Below are positions 26,842-35,202 of a stretch of DNA of 64,000 nt, in pieces (the first letter of the stretch is position 1; each line of letters opens with the position of its first letter). The notes beneath the pieces are model-generated. The model had not been told where the DNA came from, searched no databases, and saw only the letters and a list, made by a program, of their open reading frames with translations. The translations under genes and the position numbers were made by a program. Location of the stretch: the NCBI RefSeq assembly GCF_003967355.1, contig NZ_BIFH01000014.1, forward strand, positions 670,709 through 734,708, read 5' to 3'. The stretch is from Embleya hyalina. Its GTDB lineage: Bacteria; Actinomycetota; Actinomycetes; Streptomycetales; Streptomycetaceae.

Positions 26842-27750
26842 GTGCGCCGTCTCGCTGCGCTCCTTCTGGTCCCCGCACTGGCCTTCACCGCGGTCGCGTG
26901 TGGCGATGACGACGGAGGAAAAACCGTTACACCCATCGTGACCGGTGCCTTCGGGCAGAAGCCGGACATCAAGATCCCCAAGGGGAAGTCCGGCGACAAG
27001 ACGACGACCAAGATCCTCATCGAGGGCACCGGCGACGTGATCAAGGACAAGGATTACGTCGTCGCGGACACCGTCGGCAAGAACTGGGACGGCTCGGACG
27101 CGGGCAACTCGTACGACACCAAGACCCCCGAGGTCTTCCAGGCGGGCAGCCAGGAGCTCCTGAAGGAGATCGGGCAGGGGATAATCGGCAAGAAGGTCGG
27201 CACCCGGATGCTCGTGGTGGTCCCGGCCAAGGTCACCCAGGAAAAGCAGGCCGTCGTGCTCATGCTGGACCTGAAGGCGACGAAGACGATCGACAGCAAG
27301 GCGGAGGCCAAGGGCGCCGCGGTGACCCCGCCGGCCGGTCTGCCGCTCGCGAAGGTCGAGTCGGGCAAGGCCGCGGAGATCTCCATCCCGCCGGGCACCG
27401 CCGCGCCGACCAAGCTGGTCGTGCAGCCGCTGATCGAGGGCACCGGCCCGGTGGTCCAGAAGGGCCAGACGCTGGTGGCGCAGTACACCGGCGCGCTCTT
27501 CGACAAGGGCACCAAGTTCGACTCGTCGTGGGACCACGGCGGCGCGACCGCGTTCAAGATCGGTGTCGGCCAGGTCGTGCCCGGGTGGGACGAGGGTCTG
27601 GTGGGCCAGAAGGTCGGCAGCCGCGTCCTGCTGGTGCTGCCCGCGGACAAGGGCTACGGCGCCGAGGGCAAGCCGCCGACAATCCCGGCCAACTCGACGC
27701 TGGTGTTCGTCGTGGACATCATCGACGCGCTGGGCGGCACGGCCGCCTGA
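26842..27750 (+). CDS. Tandem FKBP-type peptidyl-prolyl isomerase, predicted lipoprotein
   Basis: A 302-residue exported protein. The signal peptide MRRLAALLLVPALAFTAVAC ends in a lipobox-like AVAC with Cys20 as the likely lipidation site. The first FKBP-like domain (about 45-150, ILIEGTGDVIKDKDYVVADT) is divergent. The second (about 190-300) is canonical, with YTGALFDKGTKFDSSW, QVVPGWDEGLVGQKVGSR and VFVVDIIDAL. It probably helps fold proteins on the outer face of the membrane. The GTG at 26842 has AGAGGA upstream and gives a clean signal peptide. A second, cytosolic FKBP follows 82 bases later, so substrates on both sides of the membrane may be served. Confidence 0.9.
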   Translation: MRRLAALLLVPALAFTAVACGDDDGGKTVTPIVTGAFGQKPDIKIPKGKSGDKTTTKILIEGTGDVIKDKDYVVADTVGKNWDGSDAGNSYDTKTPEVFQAGSQELLKEIGQGIIGKKVGTRMLVVVPAKVTQEKQAVVLMLDLKATKTIDSKAEAKGAAVTPPAGLPLAKVESGKAAEISIPPGTAAPTKLVVQPLIEGTGPVVQKGQTLVAQYTGALFDKGTKFDSSWDHGGATAFKIGVGQVVPGWDEGLVGQKVGSRVLLVLPADKGYGAEGKPPTIPANSTLVFVVDIIDALGGTAA

Positions 27751-27832
27751 CGGTCGGTGTGATGGTCGGATCGGGCGGGTGGCCCGGTACGTTGGACGCG
27801 CATTCAGTACTCGAACGGATACGGATACCGCT

Positions 27833-28210
27833 GTGAGCAAGCTTACGAAGCCCGAGATCGACTTCCCCGAGGGTGGCGTGCCCGCCGACCTGGAGATCAC
27901 CGAGATCTGGGAGGGCGACGGCGCGGTGGCCCGGGCGGGCCAGGACGTCAGCGTGCACTACGTCGGCGTGTCGTTCTCCTCCGGTGAGGAGTTCGACGCG
28001 TCCTGGAACCGTGGCCGGCCGCTGGACTTCCGGCTGGGTATCGGTCAGGTCATCGAGGGCTGGGACCGCGGCGTGCAGGGGATGAAGGTCGGGGGTCGGC
28101 GCAAGCTGGTCATTCCGGCGCACCTGGCGTACGGGGACCGCGGATCGCCGGGGGCGATCGCGCCCGGGGAGACGCTGATCTTCGTGGTGGACCTGTTGAA
28201 CGTGCGCTAG
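27833..28210 (+). CDS. FKBP-type peptidyl-prolyl cis-trans isomerase
   Basis: A 125-residue single-domain FKBP that catalyses proline isomerisation in the cytoplasm. The fold is complete: VSVHYVGVSFSSGEEFDASW, the active-site FRLGIGQVIEGWDRGVQGMK, VGGRRKLVIPAHLAYGDRG, and TLIFVVDLLNV. No signal peptide is present. The start is the GTG at 27833 (MSKLTKPEIDFPEGG), which matches actinobacterial homologues; TACGGA lies seven bases upstream, a weak leaderless signal. It follows the lipoprotein FKBP and is ended by a strong hairpin at 28224. Confidence 0.93.
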   Translation: MSKLTKPEIDFPEGGVPADLEITEIWEGDGAVARAGQDVSVHYVGVSFSSGEEFDASWNRGRPLDFRLGIGQVIEGWDRGVQGMKVGGRRKLVIPAHLAYGDRGSPGAIAPGETLIFVVDLLNVR

Positions 28211-28223
28211 TCGCACGCGTCGA

Positions 28224-28262
28224 CGGCTCCGGTTCGCGCAGGCGCTGCGCGGGTCGGGGCCG
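28224..28262. terminator. 18-bp hairpin terminator after FKBP
   Basis: An 18-base arm starting CGGCTCCGG (28224-28241) pairs with 28245-28262 across a GCG loop. All pairs form, four of them as G-T wobbles, and T-containing sequence follows. Confidence 0.7.
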
Positions 28263-28280
28263 TTTGCGTTTCCGGCGGGT

Positions 28281-28890
28281 CCTCATGCGCCGGACGGGCT
28301 GGTGTTGGGCCGACTGTTCTTGGGGCCGAGCCGGTCGGGTGTTGGCCGGCCTCCGGCCCGCCGGTCCTCATGCGCCGGACGGGCTGGGGCGTGGCTTGCC
28401 TGTGGTGGACGCCGGGCGGGGTGTGTTGGCCGGTGTGCGGTTCGCTGGTCCTCGTGCGCCGGATGGGCTGGTGTTGGGCTGACTGTTCTTGGGGCTGAGC
28501 TGGCCGGGTGTTGGCCGGCCTGCGGCCCGCCGGTCCTCATGCGCCGGACGGGCTGGGGGGTGGCTTGCCTGTGGTGGACGCCGGCCGGGGTGCGTTGGCC
28601 GGCCTGTGGCTCGCCGGTCCTCAAGCGCCGGATGGGCTGGTGTTGGGCTGACTGTTCTTGGGGCTGAGCCGGTCGGGTGTTGGCCGGCCTGCGGCCCGCC
28701 GGTCCTCATGCGCCGGACGGGCTGGGGGTGGCTTGCCTGTGGTGGACGTCGGGCGGGGTGTGTTGGCCGGCCTGCGGCCCGCCGGTCCTCAAGCGCCGGA
28801 CGGGCTGGGGGTGGCTTGTCTGTGGTGGACGCCGGGCGGGGTGTGTTGGCCGGCGTGCGGCTTGTTGGGCCTCAAGCGCCGGGCGGGCTG
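28281..28890 (+). repeat. REP-like array, eight copies in A/B dimers
   Basis: Eight copies of the core CCTCATGCGCCGGACGGGCTG-like sequence start at 28281, 28366, 28450, 28535, 28619, 28704, 28787 and 28870. Two unit types alternate. Type A has GTGTTGGGCTGACTGTTCTT after the core, and type B has GGTGGCTTGCCTGTGGTGGA. The order is A-B-A-B-A-B-B plus a remnant, so the dimer period is 169 bases. Bases GTCC and GGAC around the core can pair. The array fills the gap between the convergent FKBP and DUF3866 genes. From about 28900 to 29015 the sequence is G/T-rich with GGGTTTGGATGGGT occurring twice. Confidence 0.9.
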
Positions 28891-29015
28891 GATTCGGGCG
28901 GGTTGGGGTTCGGATGCGATGGGCTTGTGTGGGCTGGGTTCGGGTCGGGCCGGGTTTGAGTGAGTTGGGTTTGGATGGGTGGGATCCGGATGAGGTGGGT
29001 TTGGATGGGTTGAGA

Positions 29016-30110
29016 TTAGGTGGGTTGGGTTGGGAGGTTGGTTGCGGCCCAGCGGCCGGCTGCGGCTGCGGCCAGGAAGTAGGCGTGGTCGGCTTCCAGG
29101 GGGCGGCCCATGGTGGACAGGCGGGCCGGGCTGGTTCGTAGGGCTTCGTCCAGGCCTTCGGTGGGCTCGGTGTGGATTCGGTGGCGGGCGTGGAGTGGGG
29201 CGATGTCGGCCGCCACCCGCGTGGCCAGGGGTTCGGGCAGGGCCGGGACGATCACGTCCGCCGCGGCGAGGGCGACGCGGCCGTACGCGGTGAGGCTGTG
29301 GTGGGAGACGCCGCGGTGGCGTTCGCGTCCGTCGGCGTCGGAGATGCGCAGCGACGCGACGGGGCGGCCGCCGAGCGTGGCGACCGTGTTGATCGCCTCG
29401 CCGGCCGCGACTCCGGAGAAGCCCCACCGGGTGCCCGTGCCGAGGTTGCCGGGGCCCTGCGCGACGATCGCCACGTCGGCGTGCTCGACGTGGCGGGCGG
29501 CCAGCAGGCCGGTGTGCAGCGTGACCGCCTCAAGGTCGCCGCCCAGCGCCTGGCCGACGGTGATCGAGGCGGCCAGCCATCCGTGCGTGCGCAGCGTGTC
29601 GACGGTCATCGAGAACCACAGCGGCAGCGTGCCGCCGTCGGTCATCACGTACACCACCCGCGCGTCCGGCCGCGCGGCGCGGATCCCGGCGCAGATCGCG
29701 GGCAGCGCCGAGTGCAGGTCGGCGATCACCACCGGCATGCCGTCGAGCGAGTCGGCCGCGCTCAGCGTGGCGTGGTGCGGCGAGTCCTGCTCGTCGACGC
29801 CGAGCACCACCGCCTGCATCGGGGTGTAGCGCGCCTTGACCACGTGCCCCGGCCCGGGCGGCGGGTCCGCGGGCAGCCGCTCGGGCAGCGCCACCACCAG
29901 CGCGTAGCCGCCGGTGCCCAGGCCCATGTCCTGCGCGGTGGTGTTGAGCAGCACCGCGTCGCCGACCTCGGGGGTGCCGGTCAGGTGCGGGTAGGCGATC
30001 GCGCGCAACACGCGGGCGGGCTCCGGCTCGGGCACCGCCACCGTCACCTCCACGGCCCCGCGCCAGGCCCGTCGGATCGCCGTCACTTCGCCGCGTCGCC
30101 AGGTGATCAC
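29016..30110 (-). CDS. DUF3866 family protein
   Basis: A 364-residue protein of the actinobacterial DUF3866 family, function unknown. Visible features are an N-terminal beta-rich segment ITWRRGEVTAIRRAWRGAVE, then GDAVLLNTTAQDMGLGTGGY and TPMQAVVLGVDEQDSPHHAT. A glycine-rich GPGNLGTGTRWGFSGVAAGE follows, which could bind a nucleotide or phosphate. No signal peptide or membrane segment is seen. The GTG at 30110 is taken as start because TAGGCT lies eight bases upstream, close to leaderless geometry, and the longer frame upstream is not coding-like. It is divergent from pafB by 127 bases. Its neighbourhood next to pafBC is common in Streptomyces, but the reason is not known. Confidence 0.85.
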   Translation of the reverse strand: MITWRRGEVTAIRRAWRGAVEVTVAVPEPEPARVLRAIAYPHLTGTPEVGDAVLLNTTAQDMGLGTGGYALVVALPERLPADPPPGPGHVVKARYTPMQAVVLGVDEQDSPHHATLSAADSLDGMPVVIADLHSALPAICAGIRAARPDARVVYVMTDGGTLPLWFSMTVDTLRTHGWLAASITVGQALGGDLEAVTLHTGLLAARHVEHADVAIVAQGPGNLGTGTRWGFSGVAAGEAINTVATLGGRPVASLRISDADGRERHRGVSHHSLTAYGRVALAAADVIVPALPEPLATRVAADIAPLHARHRIHTEPTEGLDEALRTSPARLSTMGRPLEADHAYFLAAAAAGRWAATNLPTQPT

Positions 30111-30237
30111 GGTCCGGGAGCCTAACGGCGCCGGCCTGCGGCGGGCGAACTCGGGGGGCAGATCGGCGGGCGGGACCAACCCGCGCGCCGAACGCGGTAC
30201 GGTCGGGGCTGCGCCGTGTGGGAGGGACTGGGATCTG

Positions 30238-31221
30238 ATGGCGATTCCGAAGCAGGAGCGGTTGGTGAGTCTGGTCATGTGCCTGCTCGCCGCCCGTCGC
30301 TACGTCACCAAGGAAGAGTTGCGGCAGTCGATCGAGTCGTATCGACTGTGCACGTCCGACGAGGCCTTCGACCGCATGTTCGAGCGGGACAAGGACGACG
30401 TACGCGAGCTCGGCTTCATCGTCGAGACCGGTGCCAACGACCCGCTGATCGAGTCGGCCGACGGCTACCGCATCCGTCCCGAGGCGAACACGCTGCCCCC
30501 GGTGGAGTTGGACCCGGAGGAGGCCGCGGCGCTCGCCCTGGCCGCCGGCGCCTGGCAGCAGTCCGCGCTGGCCGGCGCCGCCACCGGCGCGCTGTACAAG
30601 CTCAAGGCCGCGGGCGTGGAGATCGACTCGGCCCCGCTGACCAGCGTCGAGCCGAGGGTCACCGCCCGCGAGCCGGCGTTCGGTCCGCTCCTGGACGCGC
30701 TGCGCACCCGCCGGCCGATCCAGTTCGCCTACCGCCGCTCGGGCGCCGCGGAGGTCACCGCGCGTGTGGTCGAGCCGTGGGGGATGAGCTGCTGGCGCGG
30801 CCGCTGGTACCTGGTGGGCTTCGCCCGCGACCGGGGCGAGCAGCGGGTGTTCCGGCTGGACCGGATCGCCGACAAGCCCAAGCCGAAGCCGCTGAAGGAG
30901 CCGTTCTCGGCCGAGGTGCCGGCCAAGGTGGACGTGCGCGCCCAGGTCGCGCGTTTCGCCGGCGAGGGCGGCGAGGGCGTCGCCCGGATCCGGGTGCGCG
31001 CCGGCGCCGGGTTCCCGCTGCGGGCGCGCGCGAGCGCGGTGCGTCCGGGCGGCGAGGGCTGGGACGAGTTGGAGATGAGTCACGGACACGGACTGCACCA
31101 CTGGCTCGCCGAGTTCGGCCCCGACGTGGTCGTGCTCGAGCCGCCCCACCTGCGCGACGCCGTGGTCGCGCAACTGCGCGAGGCCGCCCACGGGGCGACG
31201 GGACAGGTGAAGGTCGGATGA
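30238..31221 (+). CDS. pafB: WYL-domain transcriptional regulator PafB
   Basis: A 327-residue regulator with an N-terminal winged helix (MAIPKQERLVSLVMCLLAAR and ELRQSIESYRLCTSDEAFDR), a central WYL domain, and a C-terminal WCX extension. The WYL core here reads RGRWYLVGFARDRGEQRVFR, followed by LDRIADKPKPK. In mycobacteria PafB and PafC form a heterodimer that activates DNA-damage genes independently of LexA, and pafBC often accompany pafA. The ATG at 30238 is used; GGGAGG lies about 11 bases upstream. The stop overlaps pafC by four bases (ATGA), fitting equal synthesis of two subunits. Confidence 0.92.
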   Translation: MAIPKQERLVSLVMCLLAARRYVTKEELRQSIESYRLCTSDEAFDRMFERDKDDVRELGFIVETGANDPLIESADGYRIRPEANTLPPVELDPEEAAALALAAGAWQQSALAGAATGALYKLKAAGVEIDSAPLTSVEPRVTAREPAFGPLLDALRTRRPIQFAYRRSGAAEVTARVVEPWGMSCWRGRWYLVGFARDRGEQRVFRLDRIADKPKPKPLKEPFSAEVPAKVDVRAQVARFAGEGGEGVARIRVRAGAGFPLRARASAVRPGGEGWDELEMSHGHGLHHWLAEFGPDVVVLEPPHLRDAVVAQLREAAHGATGQVKVG

Positions 31222-32183
31222 GCAACGCGATCGACGACACCCGACGGTTGTTGTCCCTGGTGGCCTACCTGCGCGAGCGCCCGGGCACCCAACTCGACGA
31301 CGTGGCACGCGCCTTCGGCCTGCCGGTGACCCAGGTCGAGGCGGACCTGGGCACCCTGCACATGTGCGGCACCAGCTTCATGGCCGACGACCTCCTGGAG
31401 CCGCACGTCGACTTCGAGGGCCGGGTCTTCCTGGACAACGCCGACGCCCCGGTGCGCCCGGTGCGCCTGGCCCCGCACGAGGCGTTGGCGCTGCTCGTGG
31501 CGCTGCGCGCGCTGGCCGGGCTGTCCGGGCTGCGCGAGCGGGACAAGGTCGCGCTCGGCCGGGTGACCGCCAAGCTGGAGGACGCGGCCGGCGAGGCGGC
31601 GCGCGCCGCCGAGGGGGTGACCGTCGAGTTCGAGGGCGACGACGCGGCCCAGGAGTCGGCGTTCGCCACGATGGACCGAGCGGTGAGCGAGAAGCGGCGG
31701 TTGCGGCTGCGCTACTACGTGCCGCGCCGGGACGAGATCACCGAGCGCGAGGTGGACCCGATCCGCCTCGTCCTGGTCGACGGACACACCTACCTGGTGG
31801 CGTGGTGTCGCCAGGCCGAGGGGCGCCGGTTGTTCCGGCTCGACCGGGTCGCCGAGGCGGTGCTGCTGGACGAGGCGTCCGAGCCGCAGCCGATCGAACC
31901 GCTCGACCTGGCCGACGGCTTCGCGCCGACCGCCGCCGACGGCATCGAGGTGGTGCTCGAACTGGGGCCCGGCGGGCGCTGGGTCACCGAGTACTACCGC
32001 TACGACAAGGTCGAGGAGTTGGCCGACGGCGGTCTGCGCCTGACCCTGCGCACGCCCGACCCCGCCGGGATCCGGCGACTGGCGCTGCGCCTGGGCGGAC
32101 ACGGCAGGGTGATCTCCCCGCCGGAGCTGGTCGACGATGTACGACGCACCGCGTCGGCCGCGCTCGCGGCCTACGCGGAGTAG
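31218..32183 (+). CDS. pafC: WYL-domain transcriptional regulator PafC
   Basis: A 321-residue partner of PafB with the same plan. The N-terminal helix-turn-helix is DDTRRLLSLVAYLRERPGTQ then LDDVARAFGLPVTQVEADL. A WYL domain contains GHTYLVAWCRQAEGRRLFRL, and a C-terminal WCX segment ends GHGRVISPPELVDDVRRTAS. Together the two subunits are expected to bind single-stranded DNA or another damage signal through WYL and switch on repair genes. The ATG at 31218 overlaps the pafB stop. Confidence 0.92.
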   Translation: MSNAIDDTRRLLSLVAYLRERPGTQLDDVARAFGLPVTQVEADLGTLHMCGTSFMADDLLEPHVDFEGRVFLDNADAPVRPVRLAPHEALALLVALRALAGLSGLRERDKVALGRVTAKLEDAAGEAARAAEGVTVEFEGDDAAQESAFATMDRAVSEKRRLRLRYYVPRRDEITEREVDPIRLVLVDGHTYLVAWCRQAEGRRLFRLDRVAEAVLLDEASEPQPIEPLDLADGFAPTAADGIEVVLELGPGGRWVTEYYRYDKVEELADGGLRLTLRTPDPAGIRRLALRLGGHGRVISPPELVDDVRRTASAALAAYAE

Positions 32184-32301
32184 ACCGAGCGGCCGGGTCC
32201 GCGGGCGACTGTCCAAAAACGGCACACGCCCCGGATCCGGCCCGCCGGCACCTCCCGGTACCACCGACGACAACCTTCCCGACCTTGCGAGGAGGCCCAC
32301 G

Positions 32302-32505
32302 GTGTCGACGTTCACGGCGCGCTGCCCGGTATGCGGACGGGTCGAGCTGACGGCGGATCAGCTACGGCTGGTGCTCCGCCCGAACAAGTCCTTCTACCTC
32401 TTCCGCTGCCCCACCTGCGCGGACTCGGTGCGCCGCCCGGCCGGTGAGCGGATCGTCGAACTGCTCACCGACGGCGGGGTGTCGTCCATGCAGGTGGCAC
32501 GCTGA
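32302..32505 (+). CDS. Small zinc-ribbon protein
   Basis: A 67-residue cytosolic protein with two CxxC knuckles, CPVC (Cys8, Cys11) and CPTC (Cys36, Cys39), spaced like a rubredoxin-type zinc ribbon. No further domain is present, and I do not know its role; such proteins often bind RNA polymerase or nucleic acid. The GTG at 32302 has GAGGAGG seven bases upstream. It lies between pafC and a small membrane protein gene, in the stretch leading to tatA. Confidence 0.8.
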   Translation: MSTFTARCPVCGRVELTADQLRLVLRPNKSFYLFRCPTCADSVRRPAGERIVELLTDGGVSSMQVAR

Positions 32506-32525
32506 ACGGGGCCTTCGCGGGCTGT

Positions 32526-32531
32526 TAGGGT
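32526..32531 (+). promoter_or_regulatory. -10 box of leaderless small-membrane-protein gene
   Basis: TAGGGT lies six bases before the ATG at 32538. Confidence 0.55.
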
Positions 32532-32537
32532 CGCCGC

Positions 32538-32765
32538 ATGTTGCCGTGGGTCCTGCTCTTCCTCGTGCTCGTGCTCGTCGGGCTCGGCGTCCTCGCCTGG
32601 CTCGCCGTGCGGTTGTTCGGTGACGTGCGCCGATTGGGCGGTACCGTCGCCGACGCCGGCGACCGGTTGTCCCGGGCGGCGGCCGAACTGGACGAGGCGG
32701 GCCGCCCCGCGGCGCGAGAGGACGTCGTACCGCCCCCGCGGTCCGCGTCCGCGCACCGGCACTGA
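32538..32765 (+). CDS. Small single-pass membrane protein
   Basis: A 75-residue protein. An N-terminal membrane helix (LPWVLLFLVLVLVGLGVLAW, residues 2-21, running to about 27) is followed by an amphipathic helix VRRLGGTVADAGDRLSRAAA and a short polar tail. The layout resembles TatA/B-like or septum-associated small membrane proteins, but no family signature is recognised. It is 128 bp upstream of tatA. The ATG is directly downstream of a -10 box, so the mRNA is probably leaderless. Confidence 0.7.
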   Translation: MLPWVLLFLVLVLVGLGVLAWLAVRLFGDVRRLGGTVADAGDRLSRAAAELDEAGRPAAREDVVPPPRSASAHRH

Positions 32766-32893
32766 TTCGCCCGCGTGACCCCTGGGGGTTACGCCCGGTG
32801 CAGTTGTTCGCCACCATTGCGTTGCACGTGCGTCATCCGCACCGGCGTACGATCGATCCGTAACCCCCCGGCCCCGGCAATGAGGTACTGACT

Positions 32894-33175
32894 ATGTTTG
32901 GCAAGCTCGGTTGGCCCGAGATCATCCTGATCCTGGTTGTCGTCGTGCTGTTGTTCGGCGCCAAGCGTCTGCCGGACACGGCGCGGGCGCTGGGTCGCTC
33001 GCTGCGCATCCTCAAGAGCGAGACCAAGGCGATGAAGGAGGACGGGACGGCCGAGGCCCCCGCGTCCGACAAGAGTGCCAAGACCACCGAGGCGCCGCCG
33101 CGCACCATCTCGGCCGCTCCGGGCGACGTGAACGAGGCGCGGCCGGTCGGCGAGCCCGACCACAACCGTCGCTGA
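32894..33175 (+). CDS. tatA: Sec-independent translocase subunit TatA
   Basis: A 93-residue subunit of the twin-arginine translocation pore. The start [20 protein letters not shown] is the TatA membrane helix, followed by the conserved [20 protein letters not shown] amphipathic helix. A variable, acidic tail follows. It assembles with TatC, encoded next, to export folded proteins. tatC starts 34 bases after the tatA stop. The 128-bp gap upstream probably holds its promoter. Confidence 0.95.
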   Translation: MFGKLGWPEIILILVVVVLLFGAKRLPDTARALGRSLRILKSETKAMKEDGTAEAPASDKSAKTTEAPPRTISAAPGDVNEARPVGEPDHNRR

Positions 33176-33209
33176 GTCCGTACGCGCCCTTTAGGAGTCG
33201 GCCCTCAAG

Positions 33210-34160
33210 GTGCTTGACAAGGCAGGGCGCGGACGAGAGTCCGGCCCGAAACAAAAGAAGATCAAGGACGCCGAGGGGCGCATGCCCCTGATGGAGCACT
33301 TGCGCGAACTGCGCAATCGTCTCGTCAAGGCGCTCCTGGCCATCATCGTCGTGACCATCGTCGCCGCGTTCTTCTACGAGGACATCGGCCGATTCCTGGT
33401 CCATCCCGTCTGCGACCTCAAGGACGTCAAGGGCACGGGTGTCACCAAGTGTGGTCAGGGTGTCCTGGTCCAGCAGGGCGTGCTCTCGCCGTTCTCGATG
33501 GCCCTGAAGATCTCCCTGGCCACCGGCATCATCGCGGCCTCGCCGATCTGGCTCTACCAGATGTGGGCCTTCCTGGCGCCGGGGCTGCACAAGCACGAGA
33601 AGAAGTACTCGCTGGCCTTCGTCGGCGTGGGTGTGCCGCTGTTCCTGGGCGGTGCCTACTTCTCGTACTGGATCCTGCCGCACGCCCTGCAGGTGCTCCT
33701 GGACTTCACGCTCGCGGACGCGAGCAATCAGATCCAACTGGACGACTACCTCAACTTCGTCATCCGCATGGTCGTGGTCTTCGGCATCGCGTGCGAATTG
33801 CCGCTCGTGCTGATCATGCTGAACATCGGCGGGGTCGTCACCGCGAAGCAACTCGCGAGTTGGTGGCGCTGGGTGGTGATGGGCATCTTCATCTTCGGCG
33901 CGGTGGCCACCCCCACCACGGACCCGCTGACGATGATCCTGCTGTCCATCCCGATCACGATCCTGTACGGGATCGCGCTGATCGTGGCCTGGATCAACGA
34001 CCGCCGGCGCGGCAGGCGGCGCGAGGAAGTGTTCGGCGCCGACCTCGACGACGACGAGGCGTCGGTCCTGGACACCTCGGTGCGCCCGGTCGAGCGCCCG
34101 AGCGCCGTCGGCGACGACCCGGACCCGGGCTCCGCCGCCAGGGTGGACGACATTACCTGA
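33210..34160 (+). CDS. tatC: Sec-independent translocase subunit TatC
   Basis: A 316-residue polytopic protein that recognises twin-arginine signal peptides. The conserved MPLMEHLRELRNRLVKALLA opens the family core, and six membrane helices follow, with SPIWLYQMWAFLAPGLHKHE and FGIACELPLVLIMLNIGGV as landmarks. The insertion HPVCDLKDVKGTGVTKCGQG in the first loop has two cysteines. The C-terminal tail of about 60 residues is charged and disordered. The GTG at 33210 gives MLDKAGRG, the form seen in relatives; an ATG at 33282 is an alternative. Confidence 0.95.
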   Translation: MLDKAGRGRESGPKQKKIKDAEGRMPLMEHLRELRNRLVKALLAIIVVTIVAAFFYEDIGRFLVHPVCDLKDVKGTGVTKCGQGVLVQQGVLSPFSMALKISLATGIIAASPIWLYQMWAFLAPGLHKHEKKYSLAFVGVGVPLFLGGAYFSYWILPHALQVLLDFTLADASNQIQLDDYLNFVIRMVVVFGIACELPLVLIMLNIGGVVTAKQLASWWRWVVMGIFIFGAVATPTTDPLTMILLSIPITILYGIALIVAWINDRRRGRRREEVFGADLDDDEASVLDTSVRPVERPSAVGDDPDPGSAARVDDIT

Positions 34161-34186
34161 GGTCGGGTGGGCTACTCTCGCGCCTT

Positions 34187-35074
34187 GTGTCTCGGGAGAT
34201 CGCAATATTCGTCAACCCCACCGCGGGCCGCGGGCGTGGCCTGAAAGCCGCGTCGATCGCGGCCGACCTGCTGCGCGACCGGGGGCTGACGCCGCATCAG
34301 GTGTCCGCTCCCGGCGTCGCGGAGGGCATCGCCCGGCTGCGCTCGGTGGTGCGCGCGGGTGTGGACGCGGTGGTCGCGGTCGGCGGCGACGGTACCGTCG
34401 CGGCCGCGCTGCAGGCGGTCGCCGGCACCCCGACGCCGCTGGGCGTGATACCGATCGGCTCCGGCAACGACTTCGCCCGCGCGCTGGACCTGCCGCTGGG
34501 CGACGTGGCCGCGGCGGCCCGCGTGGTGGCGGATCGGCACATCCGCCCGGTGGACCTGGGCCGGGTCGGCGAGCGCTGGTTCGGCACGATCCTGTGCACC
34601 GGCTTCGACTCGCGCGTCAACGAGCGGGCCAACCGGATGACCTGGGCGGGCGGGCGGACCCGCTACAACGCCGCGCTGCTGGGCGAACTGGGCGCGCTGA
34701 AGGCGATCGACTACGAGCTGGAACTGGACGGCAAGCCGTTCGAGGTCGAGGCCACGCTGATAGCGGTCGGCAACGGTCGCTCCTACGGCGGCGGCATGCG
34801 GATGTGCCCGGGCGCCGATCTCGCCGACGGGCTGTTCGACATAACGGTGGTGGCCGCGTGCGGGCGGGCCGAGCTGTTGCGGGTGTTCCCCGGGGTCTAC
34901 GGCGGGCGGCACGTGAACCACCCGCTGGTCACCGTGCACCGGGCCGCGACCGTGTCGCTGACCGCGCGCGGGCTCAGCGGCTGGGCCGACGGGGAGCGGC
35001 TGGGCGCGCTGCCGCTGACCGCGGACTGCGTGCCGGCGGCGGTGCGGGCACTGGTCCCCGCGCCGGCCGGCTGA
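34187..35074 (+). CDS. Diacylglycerol/lipid kinase, DagK/YegS family
   Basis: A 295-residue lipid kinase that phosphorylates diacylglycerol or a related lipid with ATP. The start IAIFVNPTAGRGRGLKA is the family N-terminus. The nucleotide motif is VAVGGDGTVAAAL, and GVIPIGSGNDFARALDLPLG is the second signature. GNGRSYGGGMRMCPGADLAD marks the C-terminal domain. No signal peptide is present. The GTG at 34187 has no ribosome site, but TACTCT lies eight bases upstream. It follows tatC after 26 bases. Confidence 0.9.
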   Translation: MSREIAIFVNPTAGRGRGLKAASIAADLLRDRGLTPHQVSAPGVAEGIARLRSVVRAGVDAVVAVGGDGTVAAALQAVAGTPTPLGVIPIGSGNDFARALDLPLGDVAAAARVVADRHIRPVDLGRVGERWFGTILCTGFDSRVNERANRMTWAGGRTRYNAALLGELGALKAIDYELELDGKPFEVEATLIAVGNGRSYGGGMRMCPGADLADGLFDITVVAACGRAELLRVFPGVYGGRHVNHPLVTVHRAATVSLTARGLSGWADGERLGALPLTADCVPAAVRALVPAPAG

Positions 35075-35202
35075 GCCGGGCCCCGGGGCCGGGCGGGGCG
35101 GATCGGGCGGGTGCGATTCGGTCGGTCGTTCGACCCGTGGGCGGCAAGATCGAAAAAAGGTGATCACAGCCGTCGGTCCCGGCCGGTAGTCTGCTTGACG
35201 AG

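Noticed and set aside
28281-28890. CRISPR-like pattern of a short core with regular spacing (also at 59649-60270)
   Set aside because: The sequences between cores are themselves repeated and related, not unique spacers, the core is variable, and no cas genes are present.
32822-32853. TTGCAC and TACGAT as a tatA promoter
   Set aside because: The spacing of about 20 bases is too long for confidence.
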